DNA of 64,000 nucleotides from an uncultured Flavobacteriales bacterium (lineage in GTDB: Bacteria; Bacteroidota; Bacteroidia; Flavobacteriales; Crocinitomicaceae): assembly GCA_946480815.1 (NCBI GenBank), contig CAMLLB010000020.1, positions 1 to 64,000 on the forward strand, given 5' to 3'. This document shows, piece after piece, positions 1-8,286 of this stretch. Made by a program: the position numbers and the translations under genes. The number at the start of each line of letters is the position of its first letter. Within the stretch, counting starts at the first letter, position 1. Under the pieces are notes generated by a model, which was not told the DNA's origin, did not search any database, and saw only the letters and a list, made by a program, of their open reading frames with translations.

Positions 1-430
1 CAATTTTCATGGCTTGTTGCTGACTGCTTAAACTGTTGTTCTTCAATAGTAATTGTTCGTCCAACAACAAGACTTTGTATTCGTCGCGCAGGGTGCGTTC
101 CTGTTTTTCCAATGCTTTTTTGCGGTCGTTCTTTTCGTTCAATTCCGTTTCAGCAATGGTTTTGTCATCGAAGTTCTTTCGTGTGCGGACACTCAGGATT
201 GTTGCCGATTCGGAGCATTTCAGCTGAATGGAACTCGGGTCCAGGAAGTCGGTCAGTTTCTGGAAAACAACAATTTGTTTCCCCTTGCTCAGATCCAGCT
301 CTTTGGAATGTTCTACTTGTGCACCTTGCGAAAAGACCGTCACCTTTTGAATCGTGGCTTCTGCCTTGGTTTCTTTCTGGCTCCACCCGAAAAAGGGCAG
401 GAGCAGTAAGATCGGTATTAGTTTGTTCAT
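1..430 (-). CDS. DUF4139/DUF4140-domain (MuiA-like) protein, N-terminal part only
   Basis: A minus-strand frame opens with ATG at 428-430 and stays open to the window edge, so about 143 residues are visible and the C-terminus is missing. The protein begins with a hydrophobic signal peptide (MNKLIPILLLLPFFGWSQ). A segment resembling the DUF4140 N-terminal domain follows, with TIQKVTVFSQGAQVEHSKEL at about residues 27-46 and a predicted beta-rich stretch up to about residue 80. From about residue 90 it turns into a charged, Lys/Glu-rich helix that looks like the start of a coiled coil. This order (signal, DUF4140, coiled coil, then DUF4139) is typical of the secreted 'mucoidy inhibitor MuiA-like' family, whose biochemical role is unknown. 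The DUF4139 half would lie outside the window. A terminator of the upstream gene ends about 10 bp before this start. Confidence 0.72.
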   Translation of the reverse strand, partial: MNKLIPILLLLPFFGWSQKETKAEATIQKVTVFSQGAQVEHSKELDLSKGKQIVVFQKLTDFLDPSSIQLKCSESATILSVRTRKNFDDKTIAETELNEKNDRKKALEKQERTLRDEYKVLLLDEQLLLKNNSLSSQQQAMKI

Positions 431-440
431 AGTTAGATGT

Positions 441-470
441 AAAAAAAAACGTACCCAACAAGGTACGTTT
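441..470 (-). terminator. Rho-independent terminator downstream of the TPR/PD40 gene
   Basis: The arms AAACGTACC (447-455) and GGTACGTTT (462-470) pair around a 6-nt loop. On the minus strand the stem is followed by a run of T (A run at 441-449 on the plus strand). It lies 27 bp beyond the stop of the minus-strand gene ending at 497 and just before the start at 430, so it separates two co-oriented genes. Confidence 0.8.
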
Positions 471-496
471 AAGTGTTCAATTCGTTCAATGACGGA

Positions 497-1858
497 TTAA
501 AGTTTTACGGGTAAAATCAATTTGCTTAGATCAATTTCGTAAATATCCATACTACTTTTCTTATCGTTTACGGTCAATCCGCTTAAGTATGCTTTTCCTA
601 ATTCCTTATAAATTACAAAATGCGTATCGTCATTTACGGAGTTTACCAATGGCCCCAGGTTTTTAGCTTTTGTCCAGCCTGTACCGGTGTTTTCCGAAAC
701 GAATACATCCAATCCGCCCATTCCGATGTGACCTTCGGAACTAAAGAATAGGAACCTTCCGTCCGGAGAAATGTAAGGAGTTGTTTCACGCATGATCGTG
801 TTCACGCTGTCGCTCAAGATTTTTGCTTCTCCCCAGGTTTTTCCGGTGCGTTGAACCACATAAATATCTGTTGAGCGTTTATCACCTTTTCTATCGGAAA
901 CAAAATACATGGTATTTCCATCAGCGGTTACCGTTGCAGAACCTTCAAAGAAACTGGTGTTGATCGTTTTATTTGAAATCACTTTCGGAACGTTCCATTT
1001 TCCTTTCTTAGTAAATTCTACTTCCGCGATATCCGATGAACCGGTTACTTTCTTCGCATTTGTTGCGGTGTTGTTCATGGTTACAATGGCATGTAAACCA
1101 TCTTTTGAAAGCCATGATATGGATTCAAATCCGGGCCCGTTGATGCGTTCAACATTGTTACTGACACTGTCGTATTTCAACATTTTTTCGTTCCAAACTC
1201 CCGTGTAAACGTCTTCAAAATATTCCTGGTCATCCGGATTCATCATTCCTCCGGTTGTATTTGCTCTTCTGGATGTAAAATAAATGCGTTTTCCGTCGGC
1301 AGAGAAAACAGGAGCATAATCGTTGTATCCTGAATTTACATCCCCCATTAGAGGTGTTCTCAGGCCCGCAGTTCCTTTGTGTTCTTTTGCGAAGCGCACA
1401 GAAGCCAGTTTACTTTCCGTATTTAGTTCTTTTGCACGTGATTTTGAAAGACGTTCCAAAGCCAATTCAAAGTAATGTTCTGCTGAATCCAGTTCATTCA
1501 TGTTATGACTGGCAACTCCCAAAATATCGTATACTTCCGCATCCACATCGTCCGGACCTTTTGCAATTGCATCCAAACCATATTGTTTTGCGTATCCGAA
1601 GTTTTTCAAACGATAGTGGCAATAAGCGATCCAGAAAGAAGCTTTCCATGAATTCGGGTCTTTAATTGCAGCTTCACGAAAGACCAATAGAGCTTCGCGA
1701 ATTTTATTTTCTCCGACCAATTGTTTCCCCTGATCAATTTTGATCAAAGCAGCCGATTTATCAATGATACCTGTTACACTATCCTTAGAGATAGAAGTAA
1801 AGGCAAATGATTTGGTTGCGCATAGTAGCAATAACAAAGTTCCGAACAGGATTTTCAT
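497..1858 (-). CDS. Secreted TPR / PD40 beta-propeller protein (PorE-like N-terminal architecture)
   Basis: The 453-residue protein has a signal peptide (MKILFGTLLLLLCATKSFAF), then a TPR-type helical region at about residues 40-150 (GENKIREALLVFREAAIKDP, NFGYAKQYGLDAIAKGPDDV, ELDSAEHYFELALERL). PD40/TolB-like propeller strands run from about 175 to the end; typical signatures are YAPVFSADGKRIYFTSRR, GNTMYFVSDRKGD and YISPDGRFLFFSSEGHIGMG. TPR plus PD40 is the front half of the T9SS component PorE and of many Bacteroidota OmpA-family proteins. The terminal OmpA peptidoglycan-binding domain is absent here, so anchoring must differ. A periplasmic or surface scaffold role is inferred from family resemblance only. 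It has its own downstream terminator and is probably monocistronic. Confidence 0.8.
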   Translation of the reverse strand: MKILFGTLLLLLCATKSFAFTSISKDSVTGIIDKSAALIKIDQGKQLVGENKIREALLVFREAAIKDPNSWKASFWIAYCHYRLKNFGYAKQYGLDAIAKGPDDVDAEVYDILGVASHNMNELDSAEHYFELALERLSKSRAKELNTESKLASVRFAKEHKGTAGLRTPLMGDVNSGYNDYAPVFSADGKRIYFTSRRANTTGGMMNPDDQEYFEDVYTGVWNEKMLKYDSVSNNVERINGPGFESISWLSKDGLHAIVTMNNTATNAKKVTGSSDIAEVEFTKKGKWNVPKVISNKTINTSFFEGSATVTADGNTMYFVSDRKGDKRSTDIYVVQRTGKTWGEAKILSDSVNTIMRETTPYISPDGRFLFFSSEGHIGMGGLDVFVSENTGTGWTKAKNLGPLVNSVNDDTHFVIYKELGKAYLSGLTVNDKKSSMDIYEIDLSKLILPVKL

Positions 1859-1904
1859 ATGTTGTTGTTGTATAATTTGAAGACAAAGTAATTAAAAAAA
1901 TCAT

Positions 1905-1978
1905 ACTTCGACTACGCTCATCATCCTTTTATATCCAAAATGCTATTAAATAGTTCGGTGACTGAGCGGAACCGAAGT
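1905..1978. repeat. Dispersed inverted repeat of the CTTCGACTACGCTCA family (decayed copy)
   Basis: ACTTCGACTACGCTCA at 1905-1920 faces an imperfect inverse copy (TGACTGAGCGGAACCGAAGT) at 1959-1978. The same words recur at 29819-29838 and 48882-48966 in this window, always between genes. Here the element sits between the start of the TPR/PD40 gene and the stop of the EI24 gene. Confidence 0.7.
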
Positions 1979-1987
1979 CCCGAAATA

Positions 1988-2839
1988 TTATCTCATCGTG
2001 TTTTCCGCAAATTCATCTTTTCTCTTTGTTTTCAAGTCGAGGAGATCGTGCATGGCAATCGTTGCGGCTACAATGGCCCAGATCGGTGCGAAAGAAGCAC
2101 AGAACCAAAGTCCCAGGTTGGTAATAAAAGTAAGCATGAATTGTCCGGGATCGGCACTGAATCCTGACCAATCGAACAAGGTGTTCAGATCGATGAAGTT
2201 CCAGATCAGAATGGAATAAACAGATCCGATTGAAAGTGCAACTCCCCGATTTTCACGTGCTAATTGGGTGCTTTCCTGGACATTCATCTGCAAGCGCTCG
2301 TGAATATAATCCATGAAAGAAAAACCGTAATAGTAAAAACTGATAAAGAACAAAACGTGTCGAACGGGACTGGTACTGAAATCTCCCCAACCGATTACAC
2401 CGACCAGGAAAATGACTGTGAAAAAGAACACTTCCCACATGATATTCCGGATTCCGATCTTCATACCGCGTTTAATATCACTGATAAGCTGCGAAAAATT
2501 GAAGCGATACCGGTTCCCGGTCAAAATAAACTCAACTTTTTGGGAAATCTTCGAAAATAACGGTGCCAAAAGAATTACTACCAGGTATTTTGCAAAACGC
2601 ATCAGGGTAGTGGCAATAAGGATTTCAAACAGTAATTTGATCAGGTACCAGATGATTCCATTCATGCTCGTTGCTGTTGCCTCAGGTTCATGTAAATGAA
2701 TCATAAAACCCAACTGGTAGATTCCCAGCATCAGGATGGCCGGGAAAATAATGTAGAAATACAACTTGTAATCAACGATTAAGCGAAACGCTTTGATGTA
2801 AGCTCTGTAACCGATAAAAAGGTTCTTGATGAATCGCAT
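1988..2839 (-). CDS. EI24/CysZ-like domain integral membrane protein
   Basis: The frame can be opened from 2887, but the conserved protein begins at the internal ATG at 2837-2839 (MRFIKNLFIGYRAYIKAFRL); the upstream 16 codons look like read-through of intergenic repeat DNA. The 283-residue product has several long hydrophobic segments: about 20-45, 65-100 (ILIATTLMRFAKYLVVILLAP), 135-165 and 215-265. Between them is the pattern LFSKISQKVEFILTGN, typical of EI24 (PF07264) proteins. E. coli CysZ, the best known member, is a sulfate-uptake membrane protein. The substrate in Bacteroidota members is not known, and no cysteine or sulfate genes lie nearby. The C-terminus is charged and cytoplasmic-looking. 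Confidence 0.8.
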   Translation of the reverse strand: MRFIKNLFIGYRAYIKAFRLIVDYKLYFYIIFPAILMLGIYQLGFMIHLHEPEATATSMNGIIWYLIKLLFEILIATTLMRFAKYLVVILLAPLFSKISQKVEFILTGNRYRFNFSQLISDIKRGMKIGIRNIMWEVFFFTVIFLVGVIGWGDFSTSPVRHVLFFISFYYYGFSFMDYIHERLQMNVQESTQLARENRGVALSIGSVYSILIWNFIDLNTLFDWSGFSADPGQFMLTFITNLGLWFCASFAPIWAIVAATIAMHDLLDLKTKRKDEFAENTMR

Positions 2840-2869
2840 ATTCAAATTTAGTGAATAGAAATTAGGCAA

Positions 2870-2999
2870 TAGGCAATAGTTATGCATTTTTTGAGGGGAA
2901 GAACAACATTAATTGTGAATCTGCAATTGCACGTAAACTGGCGGTTATATTCGTTTGCCAAGTTATGTAGTGACTACCTAATAAAAAAACTATTGCCTA
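2870..2999. repeat. 12-bp inverted repeat in the EI24-purB intergenic region
   Basis: TAGGCAATAGTT (2870-2881) is exactly inverted as AACTATTGCCTA (2988-2999). Partial extra copies of the word (AGGCAAT at 2863-2869, GCCTAATC at 3009-3016) suggest slippage-type growth. The function is unknown; it lies between divergently transcribed genes. Confidence 0.5.
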
Positions 3000-3025
3000 A
3001 TCGCTGATGCCTAATCACTATTTGG

Positions 3026-3033
3026 TATCTTTG
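3026..3033 (+). promoter_or_regulatory. -7 element (TATCTTTG) of purB
   Basis: TATCTTTG matches the Bacteroidota housekeeping -7 consensus TAnnTTTG and ends 22 bp before the purB ATG. No convincing -33 TTG was found at the expected distance, so the call rests on the -7 element and its position. Confidence 0.55.
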
Positions 3034-3055
3034 CACCTTCAAAAAAAATGAAGTT

Positions 3056-4420
3056 ATGAGTAATTCCATGTCTCTCACATCGTTAACAGCAATTAGTCCG
3101 GTAGATGGACGTTACCGTTCAAAAGTTAGCGAACTGGCCCCTTATTTTTCCGAATTCGGGTTGATCAAATACAGGGTCCACGTAGAGGTTGAATACTTCA
3201 TTGCTTTGGTTGAAGCAGGAATTGGTCCTTTAAAAGAAGTTTCAACGGCTGTTTTTCCGAAGTTGAGAGAAATCGTTTCGGCTTTTTCTGAAGCGGATGC
3301 ATTGGCAATCAAGGACATTGAGAAAACAACCAACCATGATGTAAAAGCGGTTGAGTATTTCCTGAAAGATAAAATGCAAAACCTGGGATTGGATAATTAT
3401 TTGGAATTCATTCATTTCGGGTTGACTTCACAAGATATCAATAACACATCGATTCCTTTAAGTTTAAAAGAAGCAGTGAATGAAGTGTACATTCCTGCGT
3501 TGAATGAACTGATCGCTGTATTGAAAGGATATACAAAAGACTGGTCCGGAATTGCATTGTTGGCAAGAACTCATGGCCAGCCAGCTTCTCCAACCGTTTT
3601 AGGAAAAGAGATCGGGGTTTTTGTTTACCGTCTGGAAACGCAATTGGAACTTTTGAAAGCCATTCCTTATGCAGCTAAATTTGGTGGTGCAACCGGAAAT
3701 TTCAACGCGCACCAGGTTGCTTTCCCGGAAACGGATTGGGTAGCTTTCTCCAATAAATTTGTGAATGAGCAATTGGGATTGACAAGAAGTCAATTGACAA
3801 CTCAAATTGAGAATTACGATCAGTTGGCAAACCTGTTTGACTGCCTGAAACGCATCAATACCATTATTCTTGATTTGGACCGTGACATGTGGACGTATAT
3901 TTCAATGGAATATTTCAAGCAAAAATTGAAAGAAGGTGAAGTAGGTTCGTCCGCTATGCCTCATAAAGTAAACCCGATCGATTTCGAAAATTCAGAGGGA
4001 AATATCGGTATCGCAAATGCGTTGTACGAACACCTGGCTGCCAAATTACCGGTTTCAAGATTGCAGCGTGATTTGACAGATTCAACAGTACTCAGAGCAA
4101 TCGGAATGCCACTTGCTCATTCATTGATCTCTTTTAAAGCAACTATCGCCGGACTGAATAAATTGCTTTTGAACGAAGAAGCAATCCAACAGGACCTGGA
4201 AGATAACTGGGCGGTTGTAGCTGAGGCAATTCAAACCATTTTAAGAAGTATCGGTTTCCCGAAACCTTATGAAGCGTTGAAAGGATTGACCCGTAAAAAT
4301 GAAAAAGTGACCCAGCAAACAGTTCATGATTTTATTGACACGCTTGCTGTAGAAGACGCAATGAAGGAGCGTTTGAAGAAAATCACTCCATCAAATTATA
4401 CCGGGGTAAAACTGGTATAA
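3056..4420 (+). CDS. purB: Adenylosuccinate lyase
   Basis: The enzyme cleaves fumarate from SAICAR and from adenylosuccinate, acting twice in purine synthesis. The 454-residue product has the family's usual length (E. coli PurB is 456). It starts with the characteristic SLTAISPVDGRYRSK. The general-acid histidine segment LARTHGQPASPT lies around H173, and the fumarase/aspartase-superfamily signature GSSAMPHKVNPIDFENSEGN lies at 297-316 with the catalytic serine in its flexible loop. The sequence is of the E. coli-like PurB subfamily. ATG at 3056 is used; a second ATG four codons on is possible. The gene has its own -7 promoter element and no co-oriented gene closer than 41 bp downstream. Confidence 0.97.
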   Translation: MSNSMSLTSLTAISPVDGRYRSKVSELAPYFSEFGLIKYRVHVEVEYFIALVEAGIGPLKEVSTAVFPKLREIVSAFSEADALAIKDIEKTTNHDVKAVEYFLKDKMQNLGLDNYLEFIHFGLTSQDINNTSIPLSLKEAVNEVYIPALNELIAVLKGYTKDWSGIALLARTHGQPASPTVLGKEIGVFVYRLETQLELLKAIPYAAKFGGATGNFNAHQVAFPETDWVAFSNKFVNEQLGLTRSQLTTQIENYDQLANLFDCLKRINTIILDLDRDMWTYISMEYFKQKLKEGEVGSSAMPHKVNPIDFENSEGNIGIANALYEHLAAKLPVSRLQRDLTDSTVLRAIGMPLAHSLISFKATIAGLNKLLLNEEAIQQDLEDNWAVVAEAIQTILRSIGFPKPYEALKGLTRKNEKVTQQTVHDFIDTLAVEDAMKERLKKITPSNYTGVKLV

Positions 4421-4461
4421 AGAATCCGTTCGTCCGAATTGGACAATTAATTTTGTTCAGA

Positions 4462-6054
4462 ATGGATTGTGATCTCAGGTTTTTCTTATATTACAGAAAA
4501 AAAGCCTTGCGATTTCTACAACTCATTTTTTTTCTGTTACTGAGTCATTGCTTTTGGGGACAAGTACCTCCGCAAATAGATTGGGGGCCGGATAATCTCG
4601 GGCGTCCGAATACCATTGCAATTTTACCCAAAGACAACGGTGTGTTTTTTACTTTCCACTACGGGAACGCATCCTTAATGCCTTCGGCTAAAATTTCCCG
4701 CTTTGAAAATGGAAAAGAGATCCTGTCCAAAAGAATTGAACCCCGGATTGACCAAAAAATGGTGACACTGGAAGATATGTTCCTGTTCTCCAATCGTTTA
4801 TTCGGACTGTTCTCAGATAAGATCGGGGCGTCAGTTACCTTGTATCTGCAGGAATACGATGATGATGTGGACCCTTTCGGTTCACCGTTGGTCGTTGCAT
4901 CTTATGTGATCCCGAAAGGCTGGAGCCGGAATGTGTTGGTAACAACGAAAGTTTCACCTCAAAATAATTTTTTGGTTGTGGATTACCTGATCCCGGCAAA
5001 GAAGGAAACCTATGATCGTTTTGGCTACAATATTCTGAATAACCAAATGGTTTCGATTCGTGAAGGTGAGTATGAAATCCCCTACGATTCGAAACTTTCA
5101 GCGGTAGAAGCAAGGCATTTGACGGATAAAGGAGATTATTTCCTGGGTGTTTCAGTTTTCTCGAAAGCGTATTATAGTATCTGGAAAGATTTCGGACAAG
5201 TAGATAAATCCGTATTGATCCACATGAGTCCCGGAGATTCCCTGAAAATGTACGAACTGGACCTGGAGCAACGAAAAGTCTACAATTTTGTCATCAATTC
5301 CAATGATTCTGCTGCAATTCTGACCGGTACCTGGGGAGATGAAGATTCTAAAGGCGCAAAAGGAGTATTTTATTCATCGTTCTCGTTTCGTTTAAATAAA
5401 ATGGAGCTGCCCAAGTTTCTGGAATTCCCGAAAGAGATACTGGAACAGGAAAATCCTTATTCAGACGATATTTACAGCTATCAGAATGTCAATGGTGAAT
5501 TGCTGAATTATGCTTTCCGGAATGTGATTCTTCTTCCCGACGGCTCCATTAACGTATTGGCAGAGCAATATTATATTTATGAAGTGAATACAACCGATTC
5601 AAGAGGGATGAACCAGGTAACCAATTATTACAATTATAACGATTGCATCGTGTATGCTATTTCGAAGGAAGGAGAACTTAATTGGTTCCGCAAGATTCCC
5701 AAAAAACAGGAATCAGTGAATGATTTTGGTCAGTATTCCTCATTGATAAGTTATACCAGTAAAGGAAACCTTGTATTGTTCTTCAATGATCATATCCTGA
5801 ATTATGACCAGCTTGGGGGATATTTGGGAACACGGATCCCTTTTTCGAACTCCATAAGATATAAGGAATACTGCTTGGCTATGGCAACCGTTAATTTGGA
5901 AAACGGTGAAACAACGCGCAACATGTTTTCATCCTATGATGCGATTGATGCTTTTGTTTGCCTGAAACTTTCCTGTGTAAATTATAAAACGAATCAGGTT
6001 ATTTTTGCAGCTTCAAACAAGCGGGATAAATACGGTTTCCTGACTTTTGAATAA
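4462..6054 (+). CDS. Secreted protein of unknown function
   Basis: I do not recognise this 530-residue protein. An in-frame TTG lies at 4453, but ATG at 4462 is preferred. The N-terminus is basic, then strongly hydrophobic (FLQLIFFLLLSHCFWGQ, residues about 18-34), which fits a long signal peptide ending at GQ as in other exported proteins here. The rest is rich in aromatic and beta-strand residues, with recurring strand-turn patterns such as INVLAEQYYIYEVNT and GNLVLFFNDHILNYDQLGG. A beta-propeller is plausible but no repeat unit is clear. No T9SS C-terminal domain is visible; it ends YGFLTFE. It follows purB by 41 bp and converges with lnt across a 7-bp microsatellite. Confidence 0.75.
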   Translation: MDCDLRFFLYYRKKALRFLQLIFFLLLSHCFWGQVPPQIDWGPDNLGRPNTIAILPKDNGVFFTFHYGNASLMPSAKISRFENGKEILSKRIEPRIDQKMVTLEDMFLFSNRLFGLFSDKIGASVTLYLQEYDDDVDPFGSPLVVASYVIPKGWSRNVLVTTKVSPQNNFLVVDYLIPAKKETYDRFGYNILNNQMVSIREGEYEIPYDSKLSAVEARHLTDKGDYFLGVSVFSKAYYSIWKDFGQVDKSVLIHMSPGDSLKMYELDLEQRKVYNFVINSNDSAAILTGTWGDEDSKGAKGVFYSSFSFRLNKMELPKFLEFPKEILEQENPYSDDIYSYQNVNGELLNYAFRNVILLPDGSINVLAEQYYIYEVNTTDSRGMNQVTNYYNYNDCIVYAISKEGELNWFRKIPKKQESVNDFGQYSSLISYTSKGNLVLFFNDHILNYDQLGGYLGTRIPFSNSIRYKEYCLAMATVNLENGETTRNMFSSYDAIDAFVCLKLSCVNYKTNQVIFAASNKRDKYGFLTFE

Positions 6055-6063
6055 TTATTATAA

Positions 6064-6111
6064 GTAATTCGTAATTCGTAATTCGTAATTCGTAATTCGT
6101 AATTCGTAATT
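6064..6111. repeat. Microsatellite, six copies of GTAATTC
   Basis: Six perfect 7-bp units (GTAATTC) run from 6064 to 6105, with a partial seventh. The tract fills the gap between two convergent genes and runs into the stop codon of lnt (TAA on the minus strand, 6110-6112). Confidence 0.95.
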
Positions 6112-7708
6112 ATCTCCTACTTCTCTGGAAAATACGCATGATCCGCAACAAAATAAACATCCCCAATCCAACAAGTGCGAAATACCCGATGAAATCACCC
6201 AAAACCTGGTACAGTGTTTTTTTGGAGTTCAATTGAATGGTATAATTGAATTGGTCCTTCACCCACCACTTGGTTTGTTTCAGAATATCCCCGCGATTGG
6301 AAATAATTCCGGATGTTCCGGTATTGGCAGACCGAACGACATATTTATTGTTCTCGATCGCTCTTAAACGTGCAAATTGAAAGTGCTGTTTGTAGCCGGG
6401 AGTATCTTTCCACCATCCGTCGTTTGTAATGATTGCAATGAATTGAGAACCATTCTTGGCTTGTTTTGCCAGAAATCCGCCGTAAACGGATTCATAACAA
6501 ATCACCGGAGAGAATTTCACCCGGTTTTTTTCAAATATTTTGGGTCCGTCTTCAGTACCTAAACTTCCTGATCCGCCTTCCATTTCAACAGCTAATTTTT
6601 CCAGGAACGGGAACATCCCGACAAATGGAATTTTCTCCACACCCAAAACCAGTTTTGATTTGTGGATAATTTTAGGATTCGGCGTGTTGTCAAAAAGAAC
6701 GGAGGAATTGTAATCTTCTACGTAGGCATTCAATTGCGGAATGAACTTGCTTGCTGCAGAGTTTTTGTGATCAAAGACCTGGAATGTTGATGCACCTATC
6801 AATAAACCCGCATTTGCCCATTTTGCGCGATGCTCGTTAATTACGTGAAAGAAGATTTCTTTACGCAATCCTGTTTCGTAAATGTTGGAAGTGGGATAAA
6901 GCGATGTTTCCGGTGCGATAACCAGTTGTGTTTCCTTAGAAATTGCCTTGTCTGCCTGGTCCAATATGGCCTTCAATTGCTCATCGTTTGCTAAAACAAA
7001 TTTCTCACCATACGGATCAATATTCGGTTGAATGATCGCTACATTGTATGGAGTGCCTTCTATGCTTTTGGAGAAATAAAGGATCCAGGATAAACTTAAG
7101 GGAAGAATGAGAATGATCAGGGCCAGGATAAAGTAGGTGTTTTTAAAGACATTCTTAGGTTGAATAACCAATTTATAAAGGATCAGGTTCATAACCAGGA
7201 TCCAAAGCGATCCTCCCAAAACTCCGGTAATGGAATACCATTGCACCCAGGAAACCCTTGGAGCAAATACGTTTCCTAATGTAAGCCAAGGCCAGGATAA
7301 TTCCCAGTGAAAATGCAGGAATTCGAAACTTAGCCAAACACAGATCAGAATCGGTCCGTTCCATTTTGAACCCAGTTTTCGTTTCAATAAATGATAGAAT
7401 AAAAATGCCAGGGCCATTAATAAGCTATTCGCAAAGAACGCCATATATGCCCCGCCTTCACTCGCGTAATACACCCACCAGGTGGTACCGACATTATAAA
7501 TGAAAAAAGTTAAATATGCCTGAAGAAAAAGACTGAAAGCTTTCCTTTTTGTGTGAAAATAAGACTCGACCAACAGCAATGGGATCCAAGCTATGAAGGT
7601 TAATGGAGTTAAACTCCCGGTTTCAGGAAATGAAACAGTTAAAAGGAGTCCGGATAAAATACTTAATAACCAGCGGTTTAGTCTTTTTTGACTGATTTTT
7701 TCTATCAT
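6110..7708 (-). CDS. lnt: Apolipoprotein N-acyltransferase
   Basis: Lnt adds the third acyl chain to the N-terminal cysteine of lipoproteins at the periplasmic face of the inner membrane. The 532-residue product has about six N-terminal membrane segments (residues 10-210), then a nitrilase-like domain (about 220-490), and a last membrane helix (about 500-525, YFALVGLGMFILLRIMRIF). The catalytic triad is visible: Glu267 in VIAPETSLY, Lys350/352 in IIHKSKLVLGVEKIPF, and Cys404 in PVICYESVYGG. Several lipoproteins in this window (the alpha-2-macroglobulin and the M1 peptidase) are potential substrates. It is the last gene before the 7.9-18 kb adhesin region and appears monocistronic. Confidence 0.95.
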   Translation of the reverse strand: MIEKISQKRLNRWLLSILSGLLLTVSFPETGSLTPLTFIAWIPLLLVESYFHTKRKAFSLFLQAYLTFFIYNVGTTWWVYYASEGGAYMAFFANSLLMALAFLFYHLLKRKLGSKWNGPILICVWLSFEFLHFHWELSWPWLTLGNVFAPRVSWVQWYSITGVLGGSLWILVMNLILYKLVIQPKNVFKNTYFILALIILILPLSLSWILYFSKSIEGTPYNVAIIQPNIDPYGEKFVLANDEQLKAILDQADKAISKETQLVIAPETSLYPTSNIYETGLRKEIFFHVINEHRAKWANAGLLIGASTFQVFDHKNSAASKFIPQLNAYVEDYNSSVLFDNTPNPKIIHKSKLVLGVEKIPFVGMFPFLEKLAVEMEGGSGSLGTEDGPKIFEKNRVKFSPVICYESVYGGFLAKQAKNGSQFIAIITNDGWWKDTPGYKQHFQFARLRAIENNKYVVRSANTGTSGIISNRGDILKQTKWWVKDQFNYTIQLNSKKTLYQVLGDFIGYFALVGLGMFILLRIMRIFQRSRR

Positions 7709-7867
7709 ACTACGAAATTACAATTTGTTTTAGGACAGTGATCCTATTTCGACGAATACCTTGAAAACAAAGACGAATAGCGTGGTTTAACTGTGAATTA
7801 TCACACAGAAAAATGAAAATAAACTGTTAAAAAATGGATTTTATTTGAAAAATAGACAACGGTGATA

Positions 7868-7887
7868 GATTTTTTTCGTCACATTTG
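7868..7887 (+). promoter_or_regulatory. Putative promoter of the first small-protein/adhesin module
   Basis: A GA(T7)CGTCA tract is followed by CACATTTG (7880-7887), one base off TAnnTTTG, 23 bp before the ATG at 7911. The same arrangement (GA(T8)CGTCA then CAACTTTG) precedes the paralogous module at 15413-15433, while flanking DNA differs. The conservation supports a shared promoter. Confidence 0.5.
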
Positions 7888-7910
7888 TGCAGAACTAAAA
7901 TACTCTCTTA

Positions 7911-8264
7911 ATGAAAAAGAATTTCATTAACGGTTTGTTTTTTACTACTACGCTCTCTCTTTTTTCCGCGTTCAGTAGTTTTGGACAACAGTTTGAAAGA
8001 CACGAAGATGCCATTTATTCGAACCAGCATGTTTCAGGGGTGGGATCCCCAATAGTTGTTTATCATTTAACAGCTCCATTGGAAACTGCTATTTTAGGTG
8101 AATTGGAGCATTACCTGGAATCCATGAATGCGATCACGCATGTAGATATAAACGGACAGGATATTTCTATCGAGTTTAAAGAACCTACTACCAATGAAAT
8201 GATCTATCCTTTCATTCAGCGAATGGAATTATTATATATCTATCGAAATCCAAAAACCAGATAA
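7911..8264 (+). CDS. Small secreted protein, partner of the 2299-aa surface protein
   Basis: The 117-residue product has a signal peptide (MKKNFINGLFFTTTLSLFSAFSSFGQ). The mature part of about 90 residues is predicted as strand-helix-strand-strand-helix: VVYHLTAP, ETAILGELEHYLESM, THVDINGQ, DISIEFKE, NEMIYPFIQRMELLYI. It has no cysteines. It is clearly paralogous to the 128-aa protein at 15458, sharing the mature core QQ.E.HED..Y.N...SGVG, the PLET.IL motif and DINGQDISI.FKE. Both copies sit directly upstream of a large type B T9SS protein, here with a 22-bp gap, so the two genes probably form an operon. Function is unknown; a periplasmic or surface accessory of the large protein is an inference from conserved linkage. 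Confidence 0.8.
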   Translation: MKKNFINGLFFTTTLSLFSAFSSFGQQFERHEDAIYSNQHVSGVGSPIVVYHLTAPLETAILGELEHYLESMNAITHVDINGQDISIEFKEPTTNEMIYPFIQRMELLYIYRNPKTR

Positions 8265-8286
8265 ATTTAATACTACTCTCTCCGGT

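Noticed and set aside
165..461. A 98-aa minus-strand open frame near the left edge
   Set aside because: The frame with a signal peptide and DUF4140-like sequence starts at 430 in another frame and remains open to the edge; the 98-aa frame has neither.
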